Positions 47,870-55,836 of a stretch of DNA of 64,000 nucleotides are shown here, piece after piece; the stretch's first letter is position 1, and each line of letters starts with the position of its first letter. The notes under the pieces were generated by a model. It saw only the letters and a program-made list of their open reading frames with translations, did not search any database and was not told the origin of the DNA. Source of the stretch: Chryseobacterium caseinilyticum (GTDB lineage: Bacteria; Bacteroidota; Bacteroidia; Flavobacteriales; Weeksellaceae); the NCBI RefSeq assembly GCF_014837145.1, contig NZ_JACYFS010000001.1, positions 1,550,001-1,614,000 on the forward strand, written 5' to 3'. The position numbers and the translations under genes were made by a program.

Positions 47870-48283
47870 TTATGGTTTTACAAACGTACCTTCTTTGATG
47901 TAGTACGGAAATACAAAGTTCTTTCTGGAATTGGTTGCCCGAATTCTGTATGTAATTTCAATATTGATCTGTCCATCGTTATTATTTTCATTAAAAAAAT
48001 CAACTTCCAGCAAATCAACTCGAGGCTCGTATTTCAGAATGGCGTTGGTAATAATTCCTTTTATTTTAGTCAGCAATGTGATGGTAATATTATCGTATAG
48101 CATTGACGTTAAATCACAACCGAAATCTGAATGCATCACTCTTTCTTTCAGCTCTGTAGAAAGCAGAATCTGCAGACTCTGGAAAATATCTTCTTCGTCT
48201 GAAACGGTTTTTACCGTACCCTGAATTTTGCTGAAAGTTGGCGGAAAAGACCATCCCACCCCAAGAAAAGTTTTTGGCTTCAT
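47870..48283 (-). CDS. GPW/gp25 family baseplate protein (Afp9/Pvc9-like)
   Basis: A 137-residue protein of the gp25 family, which joins sheath and baseplate in all contractile systems. Visible marks are the start GVGWSFPPTFSKIQG, the segment LQILLSTELKERVMHSDFGCDL with the conserved E-R pair, and IEITYRIRATNSRKNFVFPYY near the end. It follows the PAAR gene after 45 bp. Confidence 0.9.
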   Translation of the reverse strand: MKPKTFLGVGWSFPPTFSKIQGTVKTVSDEEDIFQSLQILLSTELKERVMHSDFGCDLTSMLYDNITITLLTKIKGIITNAILKYEPRVDLLEVDFFNENNNDGQINIEITYRIRATNSRKNFVFPYYIKEGTFVKP

Positions 48284-48328
48284 GATTATCGTTTTTGAGC
48301 TAATAGTTTTTATTTTTCTGATGAAATA

Positions 48329-48619
48329 TTATCCACCAATATTCACAGTTGGGCATCCTAAAATGACCACCCCACCGTGTGCTGTGCTGTCTCCTACTCT
48401 TACAGCTGATTTACCGCCGATCATTACCGTTGCTGAACCTTTAATCAGTGAATCTGGCGGGCCTGTGCAAATGCAACTATCCCCTACCACCGCAGCTGGT
48501 ATCCCGCCGATCATTACTGTTAAATTCCCACCGGGAAGAATCGGACCGCCAACGTGTGGAACTGTTCCGCTGACCATCGGGCAGGTGTGCATGTCTGTTG
48601 CTCTGGCTGCTAATCCCAT
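48329..48619 (-). CDS. PAAR-domain spike tip (Afp10/Pvc10-like)
   Basis: A 96-residue PAAR protein rich in Gly, Val and Ile. Marks are HTCPMVSGTVPHVGGPILPGG and repeated GGIPAAVVGDSCICTGPP and KSAVRVGDSTAHGG, which hold the zinc-binding His and Cys. It sharpens the tip of the VgrG-like spike. Its start lies one base after the spike gene stop. It has no extra effector domain. Confidence 0.93.
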   Translation of the reverse strand: MGLAARATDMHTCPMVSGTVPHVGGPILPGGNLTVMIGGIPAAVVGDSCICTGPPDSLIKGSATVMIGGKSAVRVGDSTAHGGVVILGCPTVNIGG

Positions 48620-48620
48620 T

Positions 48621-50300
48621 TCAATTGATATTAATGACTGAACCTTTTAAATTCATCACTCCTGAAGCATTGGCTTCGACCTGAAGACCCTCGATTTTTA
48701 TATTTCCGGTGGCTTTCAGATTTAAATCTTTACTACTCTCGATGGTAATTCCCTGATTATCCATCACGATTTTGTTGTTGTTTTCATCCTGCATTGTGAT
48801 TCCTTTCAAGTCGTCGCTTATTGTAATTTTATTTCCCTTTTTTGTAGAAATTTCGATACTTTTTTTATCATCATCCAACTTTATTTTTGTGCCTTCTTTT
48901 GTCGTAAATCCTTTGATAAAATTATCCTGAGTAACCGCTTCGGGCATTGGTTTATTGCTGCTGTACAGACTTCCCAAAATCACCGGTGTGTCCGGATTAT
49001 TTCCGATGCATCCTACGATAACCTCATCGCCAACATCGGGAATAAAAATACTTCCCATGTCTTTTGAAGCATTCAAAGTAGCCAGTCTGGCCCAAACTCC
49101 CTCGCCATTTTCTGATAACACTGGAATTCTGACTTTAATTCTGAATTGGCCGTCAGGATCTTCAATATCAGTAACAATGCCGATCTGCATTCCGTTGACA
49201 GAGTTTGATTGTCCCATTTCCGCCTGAACGTTATTAACTCCTGAAGTTGTATTTTGTGTAAATGATCTCTCATTTTCCAGCCCGAAAGTGAACTCAGTTT
49301 TCCAACACCCGTTTTCGATAATATGTTCTTCAGCCGTGATGAGCAGTTCTTTTTCATCAATTTCCGGATTCACCTTATTTAAAACCAGATAGTCTCCGAT
49401 TTTGGCTTCAAGATTTCCGAAAGTATTTACTTTTCCGTTTATGGAAGCAATATGACTTTTGACGATGATCGCATCTGCAATCCTTTGAAGCGTTTCGGGA
49501 CGAAGATTCGTTTCGCTGATTCTGATAGTATGCGGATTTTCTTCGGCATCCTGCTCAGATGAAACTTCACTTACTTCCTGATTATCGCTGTCCCAATGCT
49601 GAATCTTTACCGATGACCTTCTCACTTCGGGATCAACTTTACCGTTGAAAGCGAAAATATTAATTCCGTTTTCTGCTCTGTAACGAATTTCTTTTTCTCC
49701 GCTGTTGATATCAACACAGTTGAACTCAGCATTTCGTAAAACTACCGGCATTCCGACAGAATCTAAAAAACCAACGAGATAATCCCAAGGCGAAGTCGTT
49801 CTGTTGTGGGTAATGTGCTCGCGTCCCCAATTCTGTCCTGAAAGATTGCTGTCTAAAGATAAATTACTGGTATAATTTGTTAGCTTATCTTCAAAATTTT
49901 CGGTATCATTCTGGTCAGCATTTGAAGTCTGTAATAGATTGAGCGCAATATCTTTACATTCAATTTTCGCGACAACATTATTGTTCTGATGTTGAATATC
50001 CAATGATCTGATAACGCCTTTGAACAGCGTTTTCATTTCATTTTGCGAAGCAATTTTTACTTCTATTGACCTTGGTGTAGAGGTTCTCGGTCGGTTTAGC
50101 GTTTGCAGAGGTGAATTGCTTCCTTCTTTAAAATCTTCTTCTGCACAGAGAAATGTAAACTTGGCAAAAGGGATTTTATTCATTTCAAAATGCACTTTTC
50201 CTTCAGACAAAAAATTATCCAGTCCTTTATTTTCGCCATCAATAAAGAATTCAAGCTTGAGTAAGGTTTCATCGGGATAAAAAGGTCTGATGTCCGACAT
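48621..50300 (-). CDS. VgrG-like spike protein (Afp8/Pvc8-like)
   Basis: A 559-residue protein of the gpD/VgrG class. The N-terminal about 360 residues are the gp27-like part. Around 370-470 an OB-fold region begins IGIVTDIEDPDGQFRIKVRIPVL and DEVIVGCIGNNPDTPVILGSLYSS, as in phage baseplate protein V and VgrG. The C-terminal repeats (IEISTKKGNKITISDD, NKIVMDNQGITIESSKDL) form the triple beta-helix needle. No effector extension. It lies at the particle centre under the tube. Confidence 0.93.
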   Translation of the reverse strand: MSDIRPFYPDETLLKLEFFIDGENKGLDNFLSEGKVHFEMNKIPFAKFTFLCAEEDFKEGSNSPLQTLNRPRTSTPRSIEVKIASQNEMKTLFKGVIRSLDIQHQNNNVVAKIECKDIALNLLQTSNADQNDTENFEDKLTNYTSNLSLDSNLSGQNWGREHITHNRTTSPWDYLVGFLDSVGMPVVLRNAEFNCVDINSGEKEIRYRAENGINIFAFNGKVDPEVRRSSVKIQHWDSDNQEVSEVSSEQDAEENPHTIRISETNLRPETLQRIADAIIVKSHIASINGKVNTFGNLEAKIGDYLVLNKVNPEIDEKELLITAEEHIIENGCWKTEFTFGLENERSFTQNTTSGVNNVQAEMGQSNSVNGMQIGIVTDIEDPDGQFRIKVRIPVLSENGEGVWARLATLNASKDMGSIFIPDVGDEVIVGCIGNNPDTPVILGSLYSSNKPMPEAVTQDNFIKGFTTKEGTKIKLDDDKKSIEISTKKGNKITISDDLKGITMQDENNNKIVMDNQGITIESSKDLNLKATGNIKIEGLQVEANASGVMNLKGSVININ

Positions 50301-50307
50301 TTATACA

Positions 50308-51078
50308 TTATTTTATGGGTGGAAATTCTATTTTCTGACCTAAATCCAGTTTTCTGAAAGTCAGCATTCTATTGTTTCGGGCGACGTCGATGTAATAATT
50401 CTCATTATGATAAATATCTTCTGCAAGCAAGGCAAGGCTGTCATTCATTTTTGCAGTTCGCAGATGTGTCAAGTCGGGAGAATTTTTATTTTCCTGAGCA
50501 ATCATTATTTTGTAATCAACCGTTCCTTTAAAAACACATTTTACTTTGGCTCTGATAGGTCTTCCGTCTTTTCTGAAAAGTGTATATTCTATCTCCATAC
50601 TCTTTAGACGACAATCTAAATTGTAACCGCCCCACAGAATTCTCAGAAATGCGGTTTGATGGGTTTCTCCGTTATAACCCATTAACAGTTTTCTGAACTC
50701 TTCCACTTCCTTTTCAACCGTTTTTACCTCGGCAAAAGGTTTAATCATCGCAGGTTTGATAGAATTTTCAACATCGGAAATGGTATCAAAAAGCGAAACT
50801 TCCCCTTTCCCATCTTTAATTTTGCCTGGCGGAATTACTCCGGAACTGTCAAATAAAAATTCAAAATTTACTTCCTCACCCTCAATTCTGTTGAATCTGA
50901 GGTCAGATCCGGATGTTCCGATGGCTTGTCCTTCACAAAAATCAACATTGTGTTTCAGCGAATACTTTTCAGGATTCAGCTGAACGTAAATCGTTTTTTG
51001 CGGCGGCTCGGTATATTCTTTGGTTGGAAAAACCTCAATCCGCATTTTATCGATAATACCTAATAAACCTGAAATCAT
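50308..51078 (-). CDS. LysM-containing tube/baseplate adaptor (Afp7/Pvc7-like)
   Basis: A 256-residue protein. The first about 180 residues match the contractile injection system tube-adaptor class (YVQLNPEKYSLKHNVDF, LRILWGGYNLDCRLKSMEIEYTLF). The last about 50 residues form a LysM domain (DSLALLAEDIYHNENYYIDV, ARNNRMLTFRKLDLGQ). It is the counterpart of T4 gp53/gp54-type adaptors, joining the spike to the tube. Its ATG overlaps the stop of the 59-aa gene in ATGA, a sign of translational coupling. Confidence 0.88.
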   Translation of the reverse strand: MISGLLGIIDKMRIEVFPTKEYTEPPQKTIYVQLNPEKYSLKHNVDFCEGQAIGTSGSDLRFNRIEGEEVNFEFLFDSSGVIPPGKIKDGKGEVSLFDTISDVENSIKPAMIKPFAEVKTVEKEVEEFRKLLMGYNGETHQTAFLRILWGGYNLDCRLKSMEIEYTLFRKDGRPIRAKVKCVFKGTVDYKIMIAQENKNSPDLTHLRTAKMNDSLALLAEDIYHNENYYIDVARNNRMLTFRKLDLGQKIEFPPIK

Positions 51079-51254
51079 CGCTGTGAATTTTCTTTAATTT
51101 TTTCGAGTACTTTCTGTATACATTCGTTTACAATTTCCTGTTTCATCTCCTTAAACTCAGTTGAATTTATTTTAGGAAGCTGATTGGAATTATTTCTGTT
51201 CTGCGGGTCGCTGATATTTATTTTTATTTTCAGCTCTTTTATTTCTATTGACAT
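51075..51254 (-). CDS. Small DUF5908-like eCIS protein (59 aa, Afp6/Pvc6 position)
   Basis: An ATG at 51254 opens 59 codons: start MSIEIKELKIKINISDPQ, then a charged helix ending ECIQKVLEKIKENSQR. The opening MSIEIKEL is that of the DUF5908 family found in injection-system loci at this position. It lies 3 bp after the second tube gene, and its TGA overlaps the next ATG by four bases. It is so short that it is easily missed in annotation. Function unknown, possibly an assembly factor. Confidence 0.75.
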   Translation of the reverse strand: MSIEIKELKIKINISDPQNRNNSNQLPKINSTEFKEMKQEIVNECIQKVLEKIKENSQR

Positions 51255-51257
51255 AAT

Positions 51258-51716
51258 TTATAACCCCGGAACAGGTATTTCTTTGAAAAAATTGTATCTC
51301 AATGTCATGGTTTCAATCACGATCTTGCTTTCTTCAGCATTGAAATCAGCAATTTCATAACTCAACGGGATGGCATGCGAAACATACCACACTTTTACAG
51401 GATCTCCATTTTCGTTGAGTAATGAAACAGTAAGGTTTGCAGGAGAAAAAATAAAATCTTCCAATGCCTGTGAACACCACATTGATATTCCCGACAGATC
51501 TGAACCTAAGCCTCTTTTCAAAACCAAATCCTGATAGCCGGATCTTGTCGGAAGACTATGTTTAAATCTGTTCTGACCTCCTTCCACTACAGACTCCGTG
51601 TCCATCGTTACTTTTAATCCGGAAACGGACTGAAATTTAGTGTCCACAGAGAACTGCGGAACCAGCTCAAAGACCACCGAAAAATGAAAACCTAATATAA
51701 AATTGTTATCAGGCAT
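51258..51716 (-). CDS. Second tube protein (gp19-like, Afp5/Pvc5-like)
   Basis: A 152-residue tube protein of the T4 gp19 family. The start FHFSVVFELVPQFSVDTKFQ and SVSGLKVTMDTESVVEGGQN, then VLKRGLGSDLSGISMWC and a final IVIETMTLRYNFF, follow the beta layout of tube subunits. In Afp and PVC the Pvc5-type copy sits at the tube base. It follows the first tube gene by 9 bp. Confidence 0.9.
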   Translation of the reverse strand: MPDNNFILGFHFSVVFELVPQFSVDTKFQSVSGLKVTMDTESVVEGGQNRFKHSLPTRSGYQDLVLKRGLGSDLSGISMWCSQALEDFIFSPANLTVSLLNENGDPVKVWYVSHAIPLSYEIADFNAEESKIVIETMTLRYNFFKEIPVPGL

Positions 51717-51725
51717 GGCAAAATA

Positions 51726-52163
51726 TTAGGTGTATTCTACACTGAAGCCGTGATTGGCAATTTCTACCGTATCGATTGCGGCTTCGTTGGCATCCGCTTT
51801 CATATCGGTGCATTTCAGCGAAACGATAAAGCAGTCTTTCACAAACCAAACCACTTTAGGCTCGTGATTTTCGTCTAAAAGTGAGATGGTAATCGACCTT
51901 CTTTCCACGGTATTCATTGCAACGGTATTATACCATTCATAAAACTCATTATCGCCTTCAAAAACGCCTCTTTTGAGCGTGATATTACTTAATTTCTGTA
52001 ATCCAGGCATTTTCTTTTTAAAGAATTCGGGACTTGAGCCCACACGATGTTCAATGACATCCATTTCTTTGTTAAGGCCTGAAACTTCTGTAAATGCTAT
52101 TTTGCTGCCGCCCCAGTCTACACTGAAATGAAACTTCGGAAGCGGAAAATCTCTGTTTGCCAT
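51726..52163 (-). CDS. Main tube protein (gp19/Hcp-like, Afp1/Pvc1-like)
   Basis: A 145-residue tube subunit. FHFSVDWGGSKIAFTEVSGL and KEMDVIEHRVGSSPEFF, with LQKLSNITLKRGVFEGDNEF and a final DTVEIANHGFSVEY, are typical of the main tube protein of contractile systems. Many copies stack in rings inside the sheath. It follows the sheath gene. A 21-bp repeat shared with the CHAP gene lies in the gap just before it. Confidence 0.93.
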   Translation of the reverse strand: MANRDFPLPKFHFSVDWGGSKIAFTEVSGLNKEMDVIEHRVGSSPEFFKKKMPGLQKLSNITLKRGVFEGDNEFYEWYNTVAMNTVERRSITISLLDENHEPKVVWFVKDCFIVSLKCTDMKADANEAAIDTVEIANHGFSVEYT

Positions 52164-52176
52164 AGCTGTAGTTTTT

Positions 52177-52197
52177 ATGGTTATTTAGTTTTATGAT
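52177..52197 (-). repeat. 21-bp intergenic repeat, copy before the tube gene
   Basis: Identical to the 21 bp at 37239-37259. It overlaps the sheath stop codon and ends 13 bp before the tube start. Confidence 0.7.
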
Positions 52198-54119
52198 CTT
52201 TGCTGCATTTGTTTAAACTCAAGAATAATAAATTCTGCAGGTCTTGACGGTGCATAGCCAATCTTTACAATCATCCTTCCTTCCAGAATATCCTGCGCAG
52301 ACATGGTTTGATTTAAGCCAACAGAAACGAAAAACGCGTGTTCCGGTTTTCCACCTGCCAATGCACCGTCATTCCATAATGTGGTAAGATAATTATCAAT
52401 CATACCTTTTACGCTGACCCAGGTTCGGGCAACATTCGGCTCAAAAACAAACTGCATACAGGCTTTTTTTACAGATTCTTCAATCATGATGGCCAATCTG
52501 CGAACATTGATGTACCGCCAGTCATTGCTATTACCAGCAAGCGTTCTTCCGCCCCAAACTATAAACCCTTTTCCTGTGAATTTGCGGATAGCGTTGACGG
52601 ATTTTCCGGTTTCGTGGATGTTCATATCTTCCTGCTCAGCATCATTGATATCGTCAGAAAGACCTACAATACTGTTTAAACTTACATTTGCAGGAGCTTT
52701 CCACACTCCTCTCGCTGCATCTGTTCTGGAATAAATTCCTGCCATCGCACCAGAAGGCGGTATGGTATTCATCGATTGATTGAGCTTGTTGATTACGGAA
52801 GAATATAACGGTAACTGAGAGATTAGATCATTTTCAATCTTTAACTCGTATTCTGATGATTTCTGCAGCTGTGCGTTGATTGTATTGACAATCATCGTGT
52901 GCAATTTATCCAATTCTTTTCCTATTTTTCCATAGTGAGCTGCGTCGTCTGCTCCATCGGGGTTTGAGGTTAATTTTTTAGCATAAGGATTTACAGCCGA
53001 TGCCGCGAAATCTGTTGCCGGAGCTTTCTTCCAATCGGCATCACTGAAGGTGTTATCGAGTGTAGCATCCATTACCGGAGTGTAGGTAATTGTACTTAAA
53101 CCGTCAAATTTTGTTTCAAAATCGAAAAGATTCTGAGCTAACGGTTTAAGGCTGATTTTAACGCTGTCTGAAGTATAACTTTCAAAATCTGAATTTGTTA
53201 ATACAGAAGGATTTTTAAGAACACCCAATAAATTCCAGCATTTTGAAACATAGGCATTCACGTCAGCTTCATTGGCGACTGCCGTTGCAGGTTTTGTTTT
53301 GTCTGTACTTAAAGCTTCCCAAGCTGTAGTTAAAGAATTAACGTCTGTAGTTAAGGCTTCAAAATTATTGATGTTGGTTAATGAACCCGGATACTGCATC
53401 TTAAAATCAATTCCATTACCCTGGATATCTGAAAATCTGAAATTTTTCGGAACACTTGAAATCAAATTCGGGTAGTAAGCCGCACCATATTTTAATGAAG
53501 AATTACCAATGGCATCTCTGAAATCTGCCAAATCAGTTGTCATGCCATCTTTTTGAATAACATCCAGAATCACAAAACGATCCATCAGCTTTTCGCATTG
53601 CATCATTGCCTGTTTCTGAATATTTCCCAAGCTTGTTTTTGGGTTGGAGCCTTCAACATTTACTGCATCCGGAAACAAAATCAGAGTGGGTTCATCAAAA
53701 TTTTCCAGAAGCTGAATTCCTTTTTTGGGAGAATTTCCATAAAAATCGTTTTCAGAAATCGTGTTTACAGCTGCACCATTGTTATATTTTCCAACGGAAA
53801 CGATGTAGCAAACGCCACCGCCATTTTCATAAAACAGTTTTAAACTATTATACAGCTGAAATTTGCTTTCCTCTGCTTTGGACTGGTCTGAAGGCATTCC
53901 GTTTTCATCTAAAACCACACTGATACTTTTAGGAGCAGGTGCACCGCCGAAAGTATGTTCAAATTCCATAAAAGACTGAATTCTCGTAGGAATCGCCGGA
54001 CCTTTCTCTGTATAACCTAAAAATGCCGGTATCGCTGTAGCTACCTGAGCTACCGAAGGTGGGAATGCATCAATCTCATTGATATAGACTCCCGGTGTTT
54101 TGATAGAACTTAGATTCAT
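52191..54119 (-). CDS. Contractile sheath protein (Afp2-4/Pvc2-4-like)
   Basis: A 642-residue sheath subunit. The N-terminal domain (PGVYINEIDAFPPSVAQVAT, AFLGYTEKGPAIPTRIQSF) and the strongly conserved C-terminal domain (INVRRLAIMIEESVKKACMQ, FEPNVARTWVSVKGMIDNYL, MIVKIGYAPSRPAEFIILEF) are those of eCIS and phage sheaths. Residues about 232-450 form a less conserved central insertion, probably facing outward. Only this one sheath gene is present, while Afp and PVC carry three. It lies 21 bp after the cap gene. Confidence 0.95.
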   Translation of the reverse strand: MNLSSIKTPGVYINEIDAFPPSVAQVATAIPAFLGYTEKGPAIPTRIQSFMEFEHTFGGAPAPKSISVVLDENGMPSDQSKAEESKFQLYNSLKLFYENGGGVCYIVSVGKYNNGAAVNTISENDFYGNSPKKGIQLLENFDEPTLILFPDAVNVEGSNPKTSLGNIQKQAMMQCEKLMDRFVILDVIQKDGMTTDLADFRDAIGNSSLKYGAAYYPNLISSVPKNFRFSDIQGNGIDFKMQYPGSLTNINNFEALTTDVNSLTTAWEALSTDKTKPATAVANEADVNAYVSKCWNLLGVLKNPSVLTNSDFESYTSDSVKISLKPLAQNLFDFETKFDGLSTITYTPVMDATLDNTFSDADWKKAPATDFAASAVNPYAKKLTSNPDGADDAAHYGKIGKELDKLHTMIVNTINAQLQKSSEYELKIENDLISQLPLYSSVINKLNQSMNTIPPSGAMAGIYSRTDAARGVWKAPANVSLNSIVGLSDDINDAEQEDMNIHETGKSVNAIRKFTGKGFIVWGGRTLAGNSNDWRYINVRRLAIMIEESVKKACMQFVFEPNVARTWVSVKGMIDNYLTTLWNDGALAGGKPEHAFFVSVGLNQTMSAQDILEGRMIVKIGYAPSRPAEFIILEFKQMQQRS

Positions 54120-54140
54120 GGTAGATTATTGTTTTTGTTT

Positions 54141-54806
54141 TTATTGTTGTCCCTGAAATTCTCCAGACTCAATTTCGCCTGACAGATTATTTTTATCATT
54201 TTCCCAAAGATTTATTCGTACTTTGGTAATTGTGTTTTCTTCGGAAACTGTAGATTCCTGTATCGTGCAAAGTCTCATTTTATAAAGCACAGACGGCATA
54301 TATTTGGAGCCGAGATAAGACCACATCTGGTTGAGCTGTTCTGTACTTAAGCTTACCATTTCCATAGTAACTGTTTGATAATTTTCTTTTTCTGACTCAC
54401 TTTTCTGACTAAAACTCTCTAAAGTAATGAGTTCGGTATCGTCATTTTTATAATGGAAAGAGTTGTGCTGCTGAAAATAGACTAAAATATTGTTGAGCTT
54501 ATCGATTCCGTCGAGATATTTGTTCATTACTTTATTATAAGAAGCAAACATTAATGATAAGACGAAATATTGTGTTGGATTTTTAAATCTTGAAATTTGA
54601 TCTGGATTTTCTGTATCCTTAAAATACACCGTTTGATTTTTCATCGTACGGTCTTCTTCGATATTGACTATGGACAGAATAATTGGCGAAGTGGTGTCAA
54701 AAAATTCATCGCCATCATTCAATGTTGAAATATTTACAGTTTCAATCATAGAGCCGACGGGATCTACTAATTTGCATAGTAATTCTATCAGTTTTCTGAG
54801 ATTCAT
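54141..54806 (-). CDS. Cap/terminator protein (DUF4255, Afp16/Pvc16-like)
   Basis: A 221-residue protein. The central block ILSIVNIEEDRTMKNQTVYF and PTQYFVLSLMFASYNK is the DUF4255 (Pvc16 N-terminal) pattern, and MWSYLGSKYMPSVLYKMRL follows. It caps the far end of tube and sheath and fixes their length. It is the first gene of the operon. The plus-strand TAAAGTTA at 54824-54831 (TAACTTTA on the minus strand) is a weak candidate for the promoter. Confidence 0.88.
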   Translation of the reverse strand: MNLRKLIELLCKLVDPVGSMIETVNISTLNDGDEFFDTTSPIILSIVNIEEDRTMKNQTVYFKDTENPDQISRFKNPTQYFVLSLMFASYNKVMNKYLDGIDKLNNILVYFQQHNSFHYKNDDTELITLESFSQKSESEKENYQTVTMEMVSLSTEQLNQMWSYLGSKYMPSVLYKMRLCTIQESTVSEENTITKVRINLWENDKNNLSGEIESGEFQGQQ

Positions 54807-55156
54807 GGTTTTGTTTTATAAAGTAAAGTTACTCATTTTCTGATACATACCATCCGTAAAATCACTATTTTCGCTACCGTATTTTCACGGTCTCCAAAGT
54901 GTGAAATTATAAAATAACTGAAAACACTTTAGTAGAAAGGTTTTCAAAAGAAAATATATTTTTCAAAAAATTCACAAATATGTTTTAAAATATATCATGA
55001 TAACAAAACATTAATGAAAATTGTTCAAAACTAGATTTTAAGGAAAGGCTGTAAGCATATTCAGATAAATGATGGCGCCAAATACGCGTGAAATCCCTTT
55101 TTTGCAATTAATTTAAAATTAATTGTCATTTTATTTTTAAATTAGAAAAAATATTC
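54807..55156. other. eCIS upstream region with a palindrome; no gene
   Basis: No gene is seen in these 350 bp. They should hold the promoter of the 23-kb minus-strand operon, but no clear TAnnTTTG is present on that strand. A perfect palindrome CAATTAATTT-A-AAATTAATTG lies at 55105-55125, between the operon and the tRNA promoter. Confidence 0.5.
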
Positions 55157-55164
55157 TATCTTTG
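55157..55164 (+). promoter_or_regulatory. -7 element of the right tRNA pair
   Basis: TATCTTTG fits TAnnTTTG, 46 bp before tRNA-Pro. The sequence around it differs from the promoter of the left cluster, so the two pairs are transcribed independently. Confidence 0.6.
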
Positions 55165-55209
55165 CACCCACAAAAAACAAGGTAATTCTTGTTTTAGATG
55201 ACCTTCAAT

Positions 55210-55284
55210 CGGGGCGTAGCGTAGTCCGGTCATCGCGCCTGGTTTGGGACCAGGAGGTCGCAGGTTCGAATCCTGCCGCCCCGA
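55210..55284 (+). tRNA. tRNA-Pro (anticodon TGG), copy 2
   Basis: Identical in sequence to the gene at 31617-31691, with all arms intact. Confidence 0.95.
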
Positions 55285-55316
55285 CTGTTTTAGATAATTT
55301 TCACAAAATTACAAAT

Positions 55317-55390
55317 GGGTGCGTAGCTCAGCTGGATAGAGCATCTGCCTTCTAAGCAGACGGTCTCAGGTTCGAATCCTGACGCGCTCA
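55317..55390 (+). tRNA. tRNA-Arg (anticodon TCT), copy 2
   Basis: Identical in sequence to the gene at 31724-31797, with all arms intact. Confidence 0.95.
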
Positions 55391-55394
55391 CTTC

Positions 55395-55424
55395 AGAGAA
55401 ATCAGATATGATTTCTCTTTTTTT
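55395..55424 (+). terminator. Terminator of the right tRNA pair
   Basis: AGAGAAATCA pairs with TGATTTCTCT around GATA, followed by a T run. It is unrelated in sequence to the terminator of the left pair. Confidence 0.85.
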
Positions 55425-55431
55425 GTGGAAA

Positions 55432-55505
55432 ATTGCCAAAAACTCAGCCGAATATAGCATCCCGATTTATCGGAACTGTTACAGGTCCGAATCCTGATGT
55501 GCAAT
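55432..55505 (+). pseudogene. Decayed tRNA-like sequence (tRNA-Arg relic)
   Basis: ATTGC and GCAAT form an acceptor-like end. ACTCAG and TATAGCAT resemble the D arm of the tRNA-Arg beside it. CAGGTCCGAATCCTG is a near match to its T arm. The anticodon arm is shortened to a CCGA/TCGG stem with a four-base loop, so it cannot work as a tRNA. The following 330 bp up to 55836 show nothing further that I can support, only an AT-rich weak open frame. Confidence 0.5.
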
Positions 55506-55836
55506 ATAATTTCTTCTCTTTTTTCGTGAAGTAAAAACTTAGAAACTCTAACCTGACAGAGATTTAATTAAAAAATCACATTCGAATATTGCTGAAAAAC
55601 TTTAGAGAAATTAAAACATTTATCTTCCATTTAATCACCATTTACGTTGATCTTTTTGAATTTTACAGGTTTAAAAGACAGCATTTTTTCCCCTACTACA
55701 ATTTGCTAAAAAAGCGGATGAACTATTCAAACCACTCGATAATATGGAGCATTAGAGAAATTGGCTATAAAATAGAAATCTTACATATTCGAACAGAAAG
55801 TCGAATAGACGCCATCTAACTCTATTTGAATATACT

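Larger units (their letters stand above)
55209..55392 (+). repeat. Direct repeat, right copy (tRNA-Pro/tRNA-Arg pair)
   Basis: The partner of 31616-31799: same length and order, with two base differences in the spacer. There is no tRNA-Ser in this copy. The similarity ends sharply on both sides. Confidence 0.9.

Noticed and set aside
48228..48641. Frame opposite the PAAR gene with repeated Pro-Pro-Ile-Ile-Thr
   Set aside because: The pattern is the mirror of the Gly-rich PAAR repeats, not a gene of its own.
55589..55819. Plus-strand 76-codon frame after the tRNA relic
   Set aside because: TTG start, AT-driven composition rich in Phe, Ile and Tyr, and no recognisable feature. Probably chance.
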